Assembly (NCBI GenBank): GCA_963576475.1
Contig: OY754981.1
Location: 15,508,716 to 15,572,715, forward strand
From: Molanna angustata
Lineage: Eukaryota; Arthropoda; Insecta; Trichoptera; Molannidae
DNA: 64,000 nucleotides
Direction: 5' to 3'
A model generated the notes under the pieces. It made no database searches. It was not told where the DNA came from and saw only the letters and a list, made by a program, of their open reading frames with translations. The translations under genes and the position numbers were made by a program. Below, one piece after another: positions 33,031 to 44,295 of the stretch (position 1 is its first letter; the number at the start of each line of letters is the position of its first letter).

Positions 33031-34098
33031 TTAGCAATAAGTGAAGGGTTAGCATAAAGGGTTAGCAATAAGTGAAAACAAAACACAACTTCTGCTTATC
33101 CATTCCTGTAACAACAAGACTACATACAAATTACAAATTCTATCACATAATCATCAATGTTTGCATAGTAACTCTCAGAATAATTGTAACTGCCCATCAT
33201 TGACAGAAGTCACATCATATAGGTATTTAGGACTTATCATTGACAAACACTTAAACTACAAAGAACACGTTGACTATGTTTGCAGTAAACTAAGAACTAT
33301 GACAGCAATTTTCAACATAATAAGACCTAGATTAACCTTCTGCTCGGCCAGATTGCTGTATATGGCCCTCTGTGATTCAGTAATATCATATGGAATATCG
33401 TCATATGGATTGGCATATAAAACTACTCTAAATAAGATTGCAAAGATACAAAGAAGACTCCTAAAAATTATTATTACTAAAAAAATAGCTAAAAAGTTAA
33501 AAAGGAAAAATTAATGCCTTTTCGACCGATCTAAAGTATTGTCTCTTCAGAGGAGAGTGGAGTATAGCATTCTGGTTGAGCATTTTTTGAGACCTAAAGA
33601 CAGACTACTAATAACACACGACAGACAAACTAGATCAGTGACCAACAAACTTTTACGTACAAACAAATTCAACAATGACTATGGACGTAGGACCGAAGAT
33701 GTGCTGCTGCTCAAGGTCTGGAACCCCATGCCTGCCAGCTTGAAGCAGTGTGGATCCATCGAGGAATTCAAAAAGAAAGCCAAAGTATATATATTACACA
33801 AAAATCCTCGATGGTTGATCTAAGGGGTGAGCGCGGGTTGTTCCGGACTTTGTAGGAAAAATGTAGCATATACATAAATACATGTACAATATTAGTTTTT
33901 AATTAGATATAAAAGTTTATATGTATATATGTATGTATGTGTATATATACGTATATACATATTTTTATATTTTTTGCATATTATAAAATTGTTACAATTA
34001 AGATCACAGCCAAAAATCCCCTTAAGGGATTAGGCAAAGTAACATGATAATTGTAATTATATTCTTTATTAATATTAATAAATAAATAAAAAAAAACA
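33031..34098 (+). pseudogene. Host LINE-X, right half with 3' UTR
   Basis: It resumes the frame left at 29480: KTQLLLI, EVTSYRYLGLIIDKHLNYKE, YGISSYGLAYKTTLNKIAKI, RRLLKIIITKK. A stop at 33512 and a frame change precede the second piece, SLQRRVEYSILVEHFLRP, RSVTNKLLRTNKFNNDYGRR, VLLLKVWNPMPASLKQC, ending at 33823. A tandem partial repeat (gggttagcaataagtgaa twice, 33028-33075) sits at the junction. The 3' UTR has a small stem (aatccc/gggatt, 34014-34030) and an aataaataaataaa tail near 34077. Removing the insert restores one LINE C-terminal half. Confidence 0.85.
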
Positions 34099-34149
34099 TG
34101 TGAATAGGTAGGCCGTAATCTTTTTGTTTTTCATGGTTACAAGTGATTT

Positions 34150-34390
34150 GGAGTAAAATGAAATACCACTAAAGCATACGGCGACTAGTGAGCCGGCATG
34201 GGATAATAAACTAGAAACAATACCTACTCAACTCAACGTTAAGTTACTTGATACGCCAGAAACGTTGAGTTAACTATTTGTCGTTTAGTGACGTATTTAA
34301 GGGAAAACTAGCTACTGTACGACGCAACATTTATGTTAAACTTGACTTAAACTCTTAAGGGCCAACTCAAATACTGGGCCTATATCAACC
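34150..34390. repeat. Possible partial relative of the 14.8 kb MITE
   Basis: The complement of gggccaactcaaatactggg (34357) resembles the 14821 end, and ttgacttaaactcttaaggg its subterminal part. Only one end is recognisable. Confidence 0.35.
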
Positions 34391-34498
34391 CAAAATATTT
34401 AGTAAGCAATTTAGTACATATTGTTTTCTTTCAAAAGACTAAATCTCTTATATAAGATAAAACTAAAATATATTTTCAATAAAAGATACCTCAAGAAT

Positions 34499-34669
34499 CT
34501 GCCCCCAAGACAACGTGTCATTTAGCTCAAGAAAGGAAACAAGAAAAGATAACTCAATGTATGGATGTGACAGTTGTTGCCAGTCACGTGACAACTGTCA
34601 CTTCCATACATTGAGTTATTTTTCTTGTTTCTTTTCTTGAGCTAAATGACACGTTGTCTAGGGGGGCAG
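34499..34669. mobile_element. Palindromic MITE
   Basis: Almost the whole length folds: ctgcccccaagacaacgtgt at 34499 against acacgttgtctaggggggca ending 34669. The arms continue through catttagctcaagaaa and aactcaatgtatgga to a central gtgacagttgt/acaactgtcac pair. 171 bp, non-coding. Confidence 0.85.
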
Positions 34670-34714
34670 GCACCTTAAACTTTTGAATTATGGAAAAGTA
34701 AATAGCAAGAATAT

Positions 34715-34830
34715 AAAACGATCATATTTGAGAATATGCATGGACGTGAATAATGCGAAAAATGAATGCCAAGAAAGTGGAGTATAGGAGGTCGATTCTC
34801 TCTGCCTACCCCAAATAAGAGTATTCCTTT
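34715..34830 (+). repeat. LINE-G 3' end remnant
   Basis: gaatatgcatggacgtgaat then aatgcgaaaaatgaatgcca encodes CMDVNNAKNECQESGV. This is followed by gattctctctgcctacccca as at the family end, without the ATGT tail. Confidence 0.6.
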
Positions 34831-35383
34831 TAATATTCGGCCTGGCCGTTTGATCTGTTGAACGCATTTCACTTGCTTTTCCCAATCACTCTACGGTTTT
34901 AAAGTTTTAAATAATTTTGGAATTATATTACACCTCTGTTCTTGTTAAAGCCTTCCTATCATAATTACTGTAGTCAATCTATTTACTGTAGAAGTACTTT
35001 TATATTAAATTCAAATTTTTTGATTAATATTTAATATTTTATATTAATATTTTTGTACGTCGCTATCCAATAATTTTCATTAAGAAGGTATGCCTTATCT
35101 CTATGCCAATTTCATCACTAAGGATTTGGTAGTCAGTAAGAATTTAAAAATAACTGAAAAATACACATAAAATGATTGAATATAACTTTTCAATTTGCTA
35201 ATTTATCTGCTTATTCACTCGCAAGTATATAATGGTCGTAATAATAATTGAATTTTATTACTTAGAGTACTTAATTGTTATAAAAATAAAATCATGAATT
35301 AATCGGCCAGCTCCGTCGTGTTTAAAAGAATGTAGTATTCGTATAATTTGTATATATTTTACAATCCACTTCTATAGAATACT
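34831..35383. other. AT-rich spacer
   Basis: No gene or repeat boundary recognised. Confidence 0.4.
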
Positions 35384-35697
35384 GGAGAGTCATGATTTCA
35401 CAATTATCAAGCCTATTTTTTTACATTAATTTTTCAATGGGTATCATGTAGAAAGTACGTACTTTGAGTTTCGTCGTGATGTTTTTATGTGTTTGCCGTA
35501 CACTTACATGAAAATTTGTACAACCCAAACTAAAAGGTCGATGAACATCATATTGATACTATATCTGTGAAGAACATTTACTTACAAGTTGATAAGTTTT
35601 CCATTTTTTTAATGATTTCATCTGCTAAAACTATGATTTCACCTGGAAAATCGAGATTTTCTTATTTTTTAGTGTTGGCAACAACCCACTCGTTTTA
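35384..35697 (-). repeat. Rep-1 copy, internally deleted, minus strand
   Basis: The complement of gttggcaacaacccactcgt (35672) is the 5' end, and that of atgggtatcatgtagaaagt (35437) lies near the 3' end. gtacactt and a 3' stem remnant (gactctccag/...) complete it. Short but shows both ends. Confidence 0.65.
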
Positions 35698-35699
35698 TA

Positions 35700-36660
35700 A
35701 TATTGTATTTCTTAAATATCATTTGATTAGGTTGAACGAATTTTAATTGTAGAAGATCATATTATTTTCTTGGTGATCAGAATCAACAAAGAATGGAGTT
35801 GAAAACAAATTTTCTGATAGACAGAACTTGAAATATGTATTTAAATAATGAAAACTATTTTTACATATTTAATTTATTCAAATGCGGCACATTAATATTA
35901 TACGGCTTTCGAATCAAGATGCCTTTCGATAGTTTAATATTAATTCGCAATATATGATGTGGTTTATGGTTAGTCATGAACCATAGAATAGTTTTTTCGT
36001 TTTAATAACCTGTTCCAATATTCAAGACAGTTTGTTTAAAAATAACTGAAGGTCATTGTCGTTTAAAAAATCAATTAGGTATCATATTATCATATAATAT
36101 GATTTCTTACATTATAAAAATAGATTACTTGATATAAAAAATACCTGTATGTGTATTTAAATTTATTCATAACCTTGAACTCTTACAATGTCTAAAGTCA
36201 CGTGGATTTCACATAAACTTGGTGCTGTTATTATTTCTGTAGTAAAACTACTTTTCAAAAGTAGTTATTTAGTACAAATTAAATAACAATATATAATCTA
36301 CTTAGTTAAAGTAAGTAAGTGTTTTTTTATTATTTTACAAAACTTTGTATGGATGTCTAATGTCCACTAATCTTGATTTTTCATTGTGTTTAATTATGAA
36401 GGCGAGTGTGAAAGAGAAAGTGTTATAAAAATGAATAATTGTATTCGTTATGATAATTCACAGCTGATTAACAAAAGGTTAGACAGTGTCAAATGTATAT
36501 TCATGAATGATTCATATACCTAATAATATAATCGTGTTGACAGGTATTACTACATACCTATATGTTAGCAAGCAAGTTTTTACAGAAATATGCAAACATT
36601 TATTCCAAACACCTGTTTAGGTAACCAATATTATATCAAACTACCAGATAACATAGTGTA
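35700..36660. other. AT-rich spacer
   Basis: No gene recognised. Confidence 0.45.
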
Positions 36661-36671
36661 AGTATAAACAG

Positions 36672-36740
36672 TGGGGCAAGTCCGGTCAAACGGTGAAATC
36701 AAAACGCTTATAAAAACCTATATCATGGATATAATTATAA
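36672..36740. mobile_element. Half MITE, GGGGCAAGTC family
   Basis: ggggcaagtccggtcaaacg then gtgaaatcaaaacgctt and tatatcatggatata match the left half of the 16.1 kb copy. The right half is replaced by the LINE fragment. Confidence 0.65.
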
Positions 36741-37292
36741 CCCAACAAAATCTAACCACTAGAATGGCATTATCCTTGTACTATATGCCTGTAAATGCAA
36801 GAATATCTTTTGGTCAAAATAATAATTGCCTGTTTCAAGCTCCTTTGATGTTTAACAATCTCCCCGAATGCCTTAAAAAATAAATTAATTTCCACTGTTC
36901 AAAAAACCACTCAAAATTTATATACTCACCTGATATGATTTAAATTAATTTGTAATTAGTTTTATTAAAAATATTTTGATTGTTTGGTCACCCTGGCATT
37001 TATATCCATGTACCTTGCATTAATTGTACCAGTTGGGTGTGTCTTTTTTTGCTGTGGAATAATATTATTATTGTCACAATAATGATTAAAGGTACCCAAC
37101 TGCGTATTAGTAAATATTGTATTTTTGTGTGGTGGGTGCATGGATGTAGATGTATCAATATAATATTGTAAATCTCCAACCTCGAAACAGGCGTAGTCCT
37201 AGTGAAGTTGGGATAGTATTTATAAATAATGTTACTTATAAATATCGAGATGGTATAAAATAAAATAAATAAATAGATAAATAATATTAAAA
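36740..37292 (+). mobile_element. CR1-like LINE C-terminus and 3' UTR
   Basis: The coding end reads MPVNARISFGQNNNCLFQAP then LMFNNLPECLKK and a stop at 36881-36883, equivalent to the APTIYNTIPDSIK end of the 48.5 kb LINE. The 3' UTR holds a stem (ccaacctc...gaagttgg, 37178-37212) and ends in ataaaataaataaatagata. Confidence 0.65.
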
Positions 37293-37884
37293 TAACAGTG
37301 TAACTTTTTTTTATTTGTTTAGATACTTAACAGCTATACATTTATAATACTTAATGGTAAATAAGAATACAAAAGAAATAGTCAATTATAAAGTTTAACA
37401 TATTTAAATTATTATATATTATTGATGTTGGGTAGTCATTGTCTGATGGTGAGTGTATGTGGGGGAAAGGGAAGGGTAATGGATATAGGAAAGCGTTGAT
37501 TAGGAAGGGATGAATGTTTAAGGAAAGTAGGTTTGATTTTTAACCAGTAATATTACCAATAACTGCGCGTAATTGGCGTTTCATCGATGTCTGTGTGGAG
37601 TTAAATATATCTGGTTGGGGGTCAAGACTATTGTAATAATTTAAGCTGATACTAAATTTAAGCTGCTGTAACTTTGTTTATTTTGAAATAAATAAAGTTA
37701 CATTGTAAATAAACAAAGTAACATGGAAATAAACAAAGATACATTGTTATTTTCATATTTTTAAAATTAATACTCCTAATTTATAAGGAAAATTTTTTAA
37801 CCTTAGAGTCCCTGCGCGATTAACAAGGAGTGACAATTTATTCAATGTGCCTATGCCGGGAATGTTTTTGTTCATAGAGCATGT

Positions 37885-38654
37885 TAAAGTCTGATTTTTT
37901 TAAGAGTGCCAAAGCTCATAGGGTGACCATGGTGTAAAAGAAAAAAATATAATGGGATTTTTTTTATCATTTCATGATAGAAAACGGTTGTAACTTTCAC
38001 ATGCATATAAAACCTTCAAATCTTTTCATACCTATTCTTACTCCCGGTACCATGCGGCTTTAATGGGTCTATATTATTAGGTATTTTCTGCAAATGTTAA
38101 TGGGCATCTCCTGGGAAAGTAATATTTAAACAAAATATTTATTTGATACTTTTTATTAGGAAAATAAAAGAATACATTATGAAGTAATTAATCCTTATAA
38201 TAATAAACAGTTACATATTATTTTACAAAATAATAAATTATATTATACAAAATATTTACATAATAGTTCATTGAGGCAAACACACATACATAAATAATAT
38301 ATCTATGTAACTAATACAAATAAATAATGGACACTTATTCTATACTAAGACGGTGATAACACATGTTTATAATAATAATTATATATCGATATTAAACAAA
38401 AAATAAAATACATAAGTTAGAAATAAAAAATGAAATTCTTAATTTAGAACACATGGTCACCATAAAAAATCAAACGTGCGCTCACTTCGAGAGATAGATA
38501 CGTACTGTCGGGTTTGTTGATGTTTGTTGTTAAGGACACCAAATGGTGTAAACCAATCAGCAACCACAAGTCTACTAATACATTTACATGCGTAAATACT
38601 ATGCATTTTTTTGTTTATGTATAGAATTGGCACTTTAAAAAAAATCAGACTTTA
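37885..38654. mobile_element. TA-flanked TIR element (Tc1/mariner-like MITE)
   Basis: 28-bp imperfect TIRs: taaagtctgatttttttaag (37885) and its complement ending 38654. If TA is the target site, the ends are AAGTCTG/CAGACTT. A subterminal pair is ggtgaccatggtg and acatggtcacc. No transposase. It interrupts a higher-GC, unidentified sequence. Confidence 0.6.
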
Positions 38655-38656
38655 CA

Positions 38657-39050
38657 AACATTTTGATGCAAAGTTCGCAGGTCTTGACATGTTTGGCTCA
38701 CCGGGCATTTTTAAGAGTATGTTGAGGCTTTCTCAATGATTGATATTCTATTCCTGATTTTCCAATTCTATTACTATCCATTGTCCTTTCCCAAACATCC
38801 TAGCTTGTATACATCTATTTATTTGCTTATTTAATGATTGTTTATTTTCCTTTTTTTGTTTTTATCTTTTTTCATTTTGTACTAATGATTGTTTATTGTA
38901 AGACCGTATGTCAGTAATTGGTGTAACAATCTTGGTTTTGTATTTGTTTACATACATAATTCATTTTGAGATTTTATGTTTATTTAAACAAAAAAAAAAC
39001 TGTATGTAACCTTAAATAAATAAAATAAAATTAAATAAAAATAATTTCCA
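38657..39050 (+). repeat. Possible LINE 3' UTR
   Basis: Non-coding, and ends aataaataaaataaaattaa (39015) like other LINE tails here. No coding remnant identified. Confidence 0.3.
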
Positions 39051-39820
39051 CAATGTAAATGCCTCTATCATAGAATATTTGAAATAACCTAATAGATCTT
39101 ATTCGAAATACAAATATAACATATTTCCATATAGATTATTCTTGACCGATATAAATGATGGCAGTGAATATTATTTTTTTTGTGAAGAAAGCGGGTCGTT
39201 AGGTACTCTCCTCCAAACAGAGCTGCTGCATCTTAAAAAAGTCTCGATAGTGGCACCATGATGTTGATTTGTTACAAAAGGAACGTACTCAAATTAAAAA
39301 TATAAAAAAAATATGTACGTTCGTGAAAGAAATATAAGGGCCATGCCCAATTTCTAATTGTTTTACTTATAGAACTCCGAGACATTGTCATCGTATTTAA
39401 TATTACAAAACATCTCCCTGCAATCCCATTTATGTAAATAAAATAATTTTCAACATTTCGTTTTGCAAGATAAATATTGTCATGTGAAAAAATTTGGGAA
39501 GCAGATGTATTTATAAAATTTTATCAATTAAATATAATGGTGTGTCGTTTCGTCAAAATTTTGATGATTTCGTTAGTAGATAGGTGGTTCTTTTTTAAAT
39601 GGCAGGGGAAATTATGTGTCTGCGGTTTCTCGCAGATGTAAATTTTTCGTTTAAATTTGACGAAAAAAGATTGATGAATGTAGATATTTCACGGTGGGCA
39701 AACCACCGAAATGGGTTATTAAATGATTCGGTATGGACCAAAATGTTATTTTTTTTAAGTTTGAATATTTACGTAGGTATGTGCTTAAAGTTGCTAAGTT
39801 GCTTAAATATTAACACTAAG
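39051..39820. other. AT-rich spacer
   Basis: One 75-codon frame at 39599-39826 has no recognisable motif, splice context or composition shift; not called as a gene. Confidence 0.4.
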
Positions 39821-39825
39821 TTTTG

Positions 39826-39880
39826 AACGAATGGGTTGTTGCTAACCCTGAACTCTCCATTACGTAAAAGATTGCAAAAA
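39826..39880 (+). repeat. Rep-1 5' end fragment
   Basis: gaacgaatgggttgttgcta then accctgaactctccatta. Confidence 0.5.
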
Positions 39881-40064
39881 AAGGGTGGAGGGTTATAATG
39901 TGACAAGCGAATAAATTAATACTAACAAGATAGTCATATACCTACACTAAAAAAAGAATGGTAATAGTAACAAAATTTCTTGATAAAAACACTTTGTGCA
40001 CACAGTCGAAAAGTATTTGGTTTAGCACATAGTCCAATAGTACAGTCATAAATAGCTAAACCTT

Positions 40065-40330
40065 ATACATACATACCATCACGGCATATCCCACAATGTG
40101 GGGTAACCAGCGAAAGGTGTGCGGGTGTGCATTGCCTTATAAAAGGGAGTACAACACATATGTGTATACCCACACACCAGTCTCGTCTCACCTAAAAAGG
40201 CACTACATTCAGAATGGGTGGTGAACCTCATTGCTGAACTATGTCAGATGTTATTGTTGCCTGTTGTATTTTCGATTACCCGGCTCTTACGGGATACTCG
40301 AAAACAGTAATAGAAAAGAGTGGAAACACT
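40065..40330 (+). repeat. Rep-2 copy
   Basis: acataccatcacggcatatc, cacaatgtggggtaacc, cagtctcgtctcacctaaaa and gaatgggtggtgaacctcat recur in the same order at 52.65 kb, and inverted at 49.32 kb. Confidence 0.7.
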
Positions 40331-40376
40331 ATTCTAAGCCGGTGCCTCACAGCTTAAGCCGGTGCCTCACAGCTTA

Positions 40377-40685
40377 AACTACAAGAATTATATTAAATGA
40401 ACTACAAGAAAAATACAGGAGACTAAAACCATCCATCTTCATTTTCAAACCTAACACCTTTAGTTGAAAAAATATATAACATCTGAATGAAGTGTCTTAC
40501 AAGAAAGAATTAAATACAATTCATCAAATTGTATCGAATAATGGCTTCTCTTCAGAAATTGTGAATAAAATTGTTGATAAAATGACACGCAGATTTAACC
40601 AAAACCAAATCTACCCTATCATAAATAATGAAAACCTTAATTCAGAGTCCATTTACATTACCTACTCTAGAATACTTCGGTAACT
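40377..40685 (+). pseudogene. Penelope-like fragment between RT and endonuclease
   Basis: The + strand reads SYKKELNTIHQIVSNNGFSS then EIVNKIVDKMTRR. E-x-x-x-I-x-x-I-x-x-x-N-G-[FY]-x-x-x-x-[IV] is the linker after the RT of Penelope-like elements, before the GIY-YIG nuclease. Neighbouring sequence (ORRLKP-like at 40420) is frame-broken. Short, so family assignment is moderate. Confidence 0.45.
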
Positions 40686-41164
40686 TGACAGAAAAAAATA
40701 GGAAACATTTTCAAAAAAAGAAACATAATTCAATTGCTCTTATCACACGAAAGCGCCAATCAGGAATGAATGAGCCGTTTGAGTTTTGTATTTGAAAAAA
40801 AAAGATTAATTTTTATAAAAATTTTGTCTAAAATACCTACTAATAGAGACAATTCATATCATTAACTCAATACTCAGCATTCGGAACCACAAGTTAGTAC
40901 AAGTACATAGCAAAGTTTTGTAAAATGTGACTTGTTTTTTTAGACATCATCCGAGATGCTAGATGTCTTCTTTAACTAAAGATGCATCTGTTAGCAATAT
41001 ATATCCGGCGCTGAATTTCAGTGGATGTTTCATTCACATCTCACGACATGGATTGTCGTGAGATAACTTGCTAAGCCTGTGACTGTGTAAAACTGGGCAT
41101 CAGAAAGTTGACCAGGGACACTCTGGAATTTCATATTTCATATTCAGCAGTAATGTCAGATGGA

Positions 41165-41340
41165 AGGGCATCGTAATCATGGCAAAACAATTTGAAGGCT
41201 GTAAACCTGTTCTGTTTTAGATACTCCCGGCGAGTATGTCCTTTGGTAGTTGTTCTTCCAACCATTCCCTCCAAGATAATGTGTAGGAGATCCTCGTATC
41301 GCCACATATAGCCTATCCGATTTGCACGCCATTTTGATAT
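41165..41340 (-). repeat. Degenerate LINE-like fragment
   Basis: GC-richer than its surroundings. The minus strand gives GYMWRYEDLLHIILEGMVGR, an RTE-like C-terminal style ending, then frame breaks. Confidence 0.4.
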
Positions 41341-41664
41341 GGTGTTTAGATTGTGGTGTTCAACTTTATATTTTTGTTAAATTTAAGTATTTCTTAGTTT
41401 TTTCTTCAGAAGTATTTTTTTTATTTGTTTAAACATACGGCTCAAAGCCTTTTACATGAATAAAAAATATAATGGTTACGCAGCATGGTTTAAAATGTAT
41501 TAAAATAATACAAAACAGATTAACATTGACATACTATAGTTATAGGTAGAATTTGGAAAAAAAATGTGGTAAATCTAATCAATCGATAGTTCTTTTATGC
41601 TACAAAATTTTGAGGAAAGAATGGATAATTTCAAGCATCAGACAAATACTTAATATATTATTAA

Positions 41665-42012
41665 ACGAGAGGGTTGTTTAAACCTCCTAAGAACCACTGA
41701 GATGAAGACTCTACGACCCATCACAGGCGAAACACTTCTTGACAGAGTAAGGAACTCGGAGATAAGAAGAATCTGTGATGTCGAAGATGTTGTGCGATGG
41801 GGAAGAACACGAAGACGATTCTGGATAGATCATTTGAGGAGAGCGGGTTCGGATCGAGTGGTGAGGATGGCAGCGGATGGGGAGATAACAAATTGCAGAC
41901 CCCCTGGAAGACCACCCAAACGATGGAAGGATAGCTGGACGTCCACTTCACAAGAGCAGGCTCCGAGAATAACAGGACACAGTACTAACTATAGCAGAAG
42001 AAGAAGAAGAAG
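41665..42012 (+). mobile_element. LINE-K 3' end inserted at a Rep-1 start
   Basis: Open frame from 41702: KTLRPITGETLLDRVRNSEI, RRICDVEDVVRWGRTRRRFW, then GRPPKRWKDSW and APRITGHSTNYS before a run of arginines encoded by its (AGA)n tail. RT is absent. On its left is aaacgagagggttgtt and on its right gagtggtttgtggccaatgc, which are the two copies of the Rep-1 start, so it appears to have landed in Rep-1 with a short target duplication. Confidence 0.8.
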
Positions 42013-43516
42013 AGTGGTTTGTGGCCAATGCTAAACTCTCCACTACACAATGAAGCTTCCCTGCTAATATTACACTCTAATATCAATATGAAATCAAATA
42101 ACTTAACATTGCCAAACATGAAAAAATATTCTCTTGTTTTATATATTATTCTTGTTTTATATATTATTCTTGTTTTATATATTATTCTTGTTTTATATAT
42201 TATTCTTGTTTTATATATTATTCTTGTTTTATATATTATTCTTGTTTTATATATTATTCTTGTTTAATATATTATTCTTGTTTTATATATTATTCTTGTT
42301 TTATATATTATTCTTGTTTTATATATTATTCTTGTTTTATATATTATTCTTGTTTTATATATTATTCTTGTTTTATATATTATTCTTGTTTTATATATTA
42401 TTCTTGTTTTATATATTATTCTTGTTTTATATATTATTCTTGTTTTATATATTATTCTTGTTTTATATATTATTCTTGTTTTATATATTATTCTTGTTTT
42501 ATATATTATTCTTGTTTTATATATTATTCTTGTTTTATATATTATTCTTGTTTTATATATTATTCTTGTTTTATATATTATTCTTGTTTTATATATTATT
42601 CTTGTTTTATATATTATTCTTGTTTTATATATTATTCTTGTTTTATATATTATTCTTGTTTTATATATTATTCTTGTTTTATATATTATTCTTGTTTTAT
42701 ATATTATTCTTGTTTTATATATTATTCTTGTTTTATATATTATTCTTGTTTTATATATTATTCTTGTTTTATATATTATTCTTGTTTTATATATTATTCT
42801 TATTTTATATATTATTCTTGTTTTATATATTATTCTTGTTTTATATATTATTCTTGTTTTATATATTATTCTTGTTTTATATATTATTCTTGTTTTATAT
42901 ATTATTCTTGTTTTATATATTATTCTTGTTTTATATATTATTCTTGTTTTATATATTATTCTTGTTTTATATATTATTCTTGTTTTATATATTATTCTTG
43001 TTTTATATATTATTCTTGTTTTATATATTATTCTTGTTTTATATTTTTATATATTATGAAAATAATTTTTCAAACGGTTGTATGTTTTTCTTTTAAAGTT
43101 GACCAACTTTGAATGCAGTTTTTTGAAGATTATTGGCATTGTATACATAGTTTAAACAAAATTAAAATATCTCAAGTTTCCAGATCGTGAGAGCATTTTT
43201 TCAGTTTTAACAGATGAAATCATAGAGAAATATTGAGAAAAAATGAACCGTTGTCTATGGAAAACTAATCAGCTCTAAGTTTATGTACTTCACACATATG
43301 GTATCAATCGTAAGTTCATCGGCCTTTTAGTTTGATCTGTACAGAGGATACAAATTTTCATATTTGTGTACGGCATACACACAAAAACATCACAACGAAA
43401 CTCAAAGTATGCACTCTCTACATCATACCCATTGAGAAAATGATGTTAAAAGAAATGCTCTTAAAAATTGTGAAATCACAACTCTCCACTATTCCATAGT
43501 AGTGGAGAGTAAAAAT
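42005..43516 (+). repeat. Rep-1 copy carrying the 18-bp satellite
   Basis: The start ggccaatgctaaactctcca (42023), later landmarks tagtttgatctgtac, cgaaactcaaagtatgcact and catcatacccattgag, and the terminal hairpin aactctccactattccatag then tagtggagagtaaaaat (43484-43516). Confidence 0.75.
42133..43045. repeat. 18-bp minisatellite, 50 units
   Basis: Unit cttgttttatatattatt. Unit starts run from 42133 to 43033 at an exact 18-base step. Only two single-base variants were spotted (near 42265 and 42802). The unit is a multiple of three, so a 320-codon frame repeating FYILFL is open at 42134-43096; it is a repeat artefact, not a gene. Confidence 0.98.
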
Positions 43517-44295
43517 TTTTTAAATTTATGAAATCATTGCTGTACATATATACTAGTATTGTCAACCACATCGACTTTTTCAAAATATCACAAGTTGCTA
43601 GATGACTCATCGCCAAGTTTTTTTATTTTAAAATATATAAAATTGTCAAAAAACGGTATTTTATCAGGAGATTGAAGTGCGTCATTTTCAAATTTAGAAT
43701 TAAAATATTTTTATTACTTGAGGATGTAAAATAAGATGTCGATTTACATCAACGTTTATGTCACAATTTTACTAAATATTCCCCATTTATTTTACTTACT
43801 TATCGAGTAATACTAATTAACTATTTTAAATAAATAAAACTTTATTAATTATTGTTATTAAGCCCCCGATTAGAATAGTTCTTCCACTTTTATACAAGGT
43901 GTCTCAAAAGAATGTTTATATTTGTATTCATAGCGTTACGTGGAGATGTTAAATAACTTATTGGTGCCTGAACTGCAAAACTTTCCTGGCTATAACCAAA
44001 GAACATGGTTCCAGCAGGACGTAGCAACGTCACGCCCAATACATCTCTGCCCCAAGTTCGTGAAATTTTCCCAGGCAAATTGATCTCCAGGAGAGGTGAC
44101 ATAAATTGGCCTTCACGCAGTCCTGATTTAACCCCTATGGACTTTTTCCTATGGGATTATCTTATATCTAAAGTTTACGCCGATAAACTGACTTCCCTGG
44201 CGCATTTGAAAGAAAATATCCGTCACGGAATGGTAGCCATCACTGAATCCACCTGCCGAGCCGTCATAAGTAATTTTAGTGTTCGATTAAATTAG

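Noticed and set aside
30270..33057. Several + strand frames across the 29.5-33.0 kb LINE
   Set aside because: Antisense to the continuous minus-strand ORF2.
39599..39826. 75-codon + strand frame as a host gene
   Set aside because: No recognisable motif, composition like the spacer around it, and no splice or promoter context.
42134..43096. 320-codon open frame repeating FYILFL
   Set aside because: It is wholly the translation of an 18-bp satellite; all in-phase frames are open because the unit is a multiple of three.
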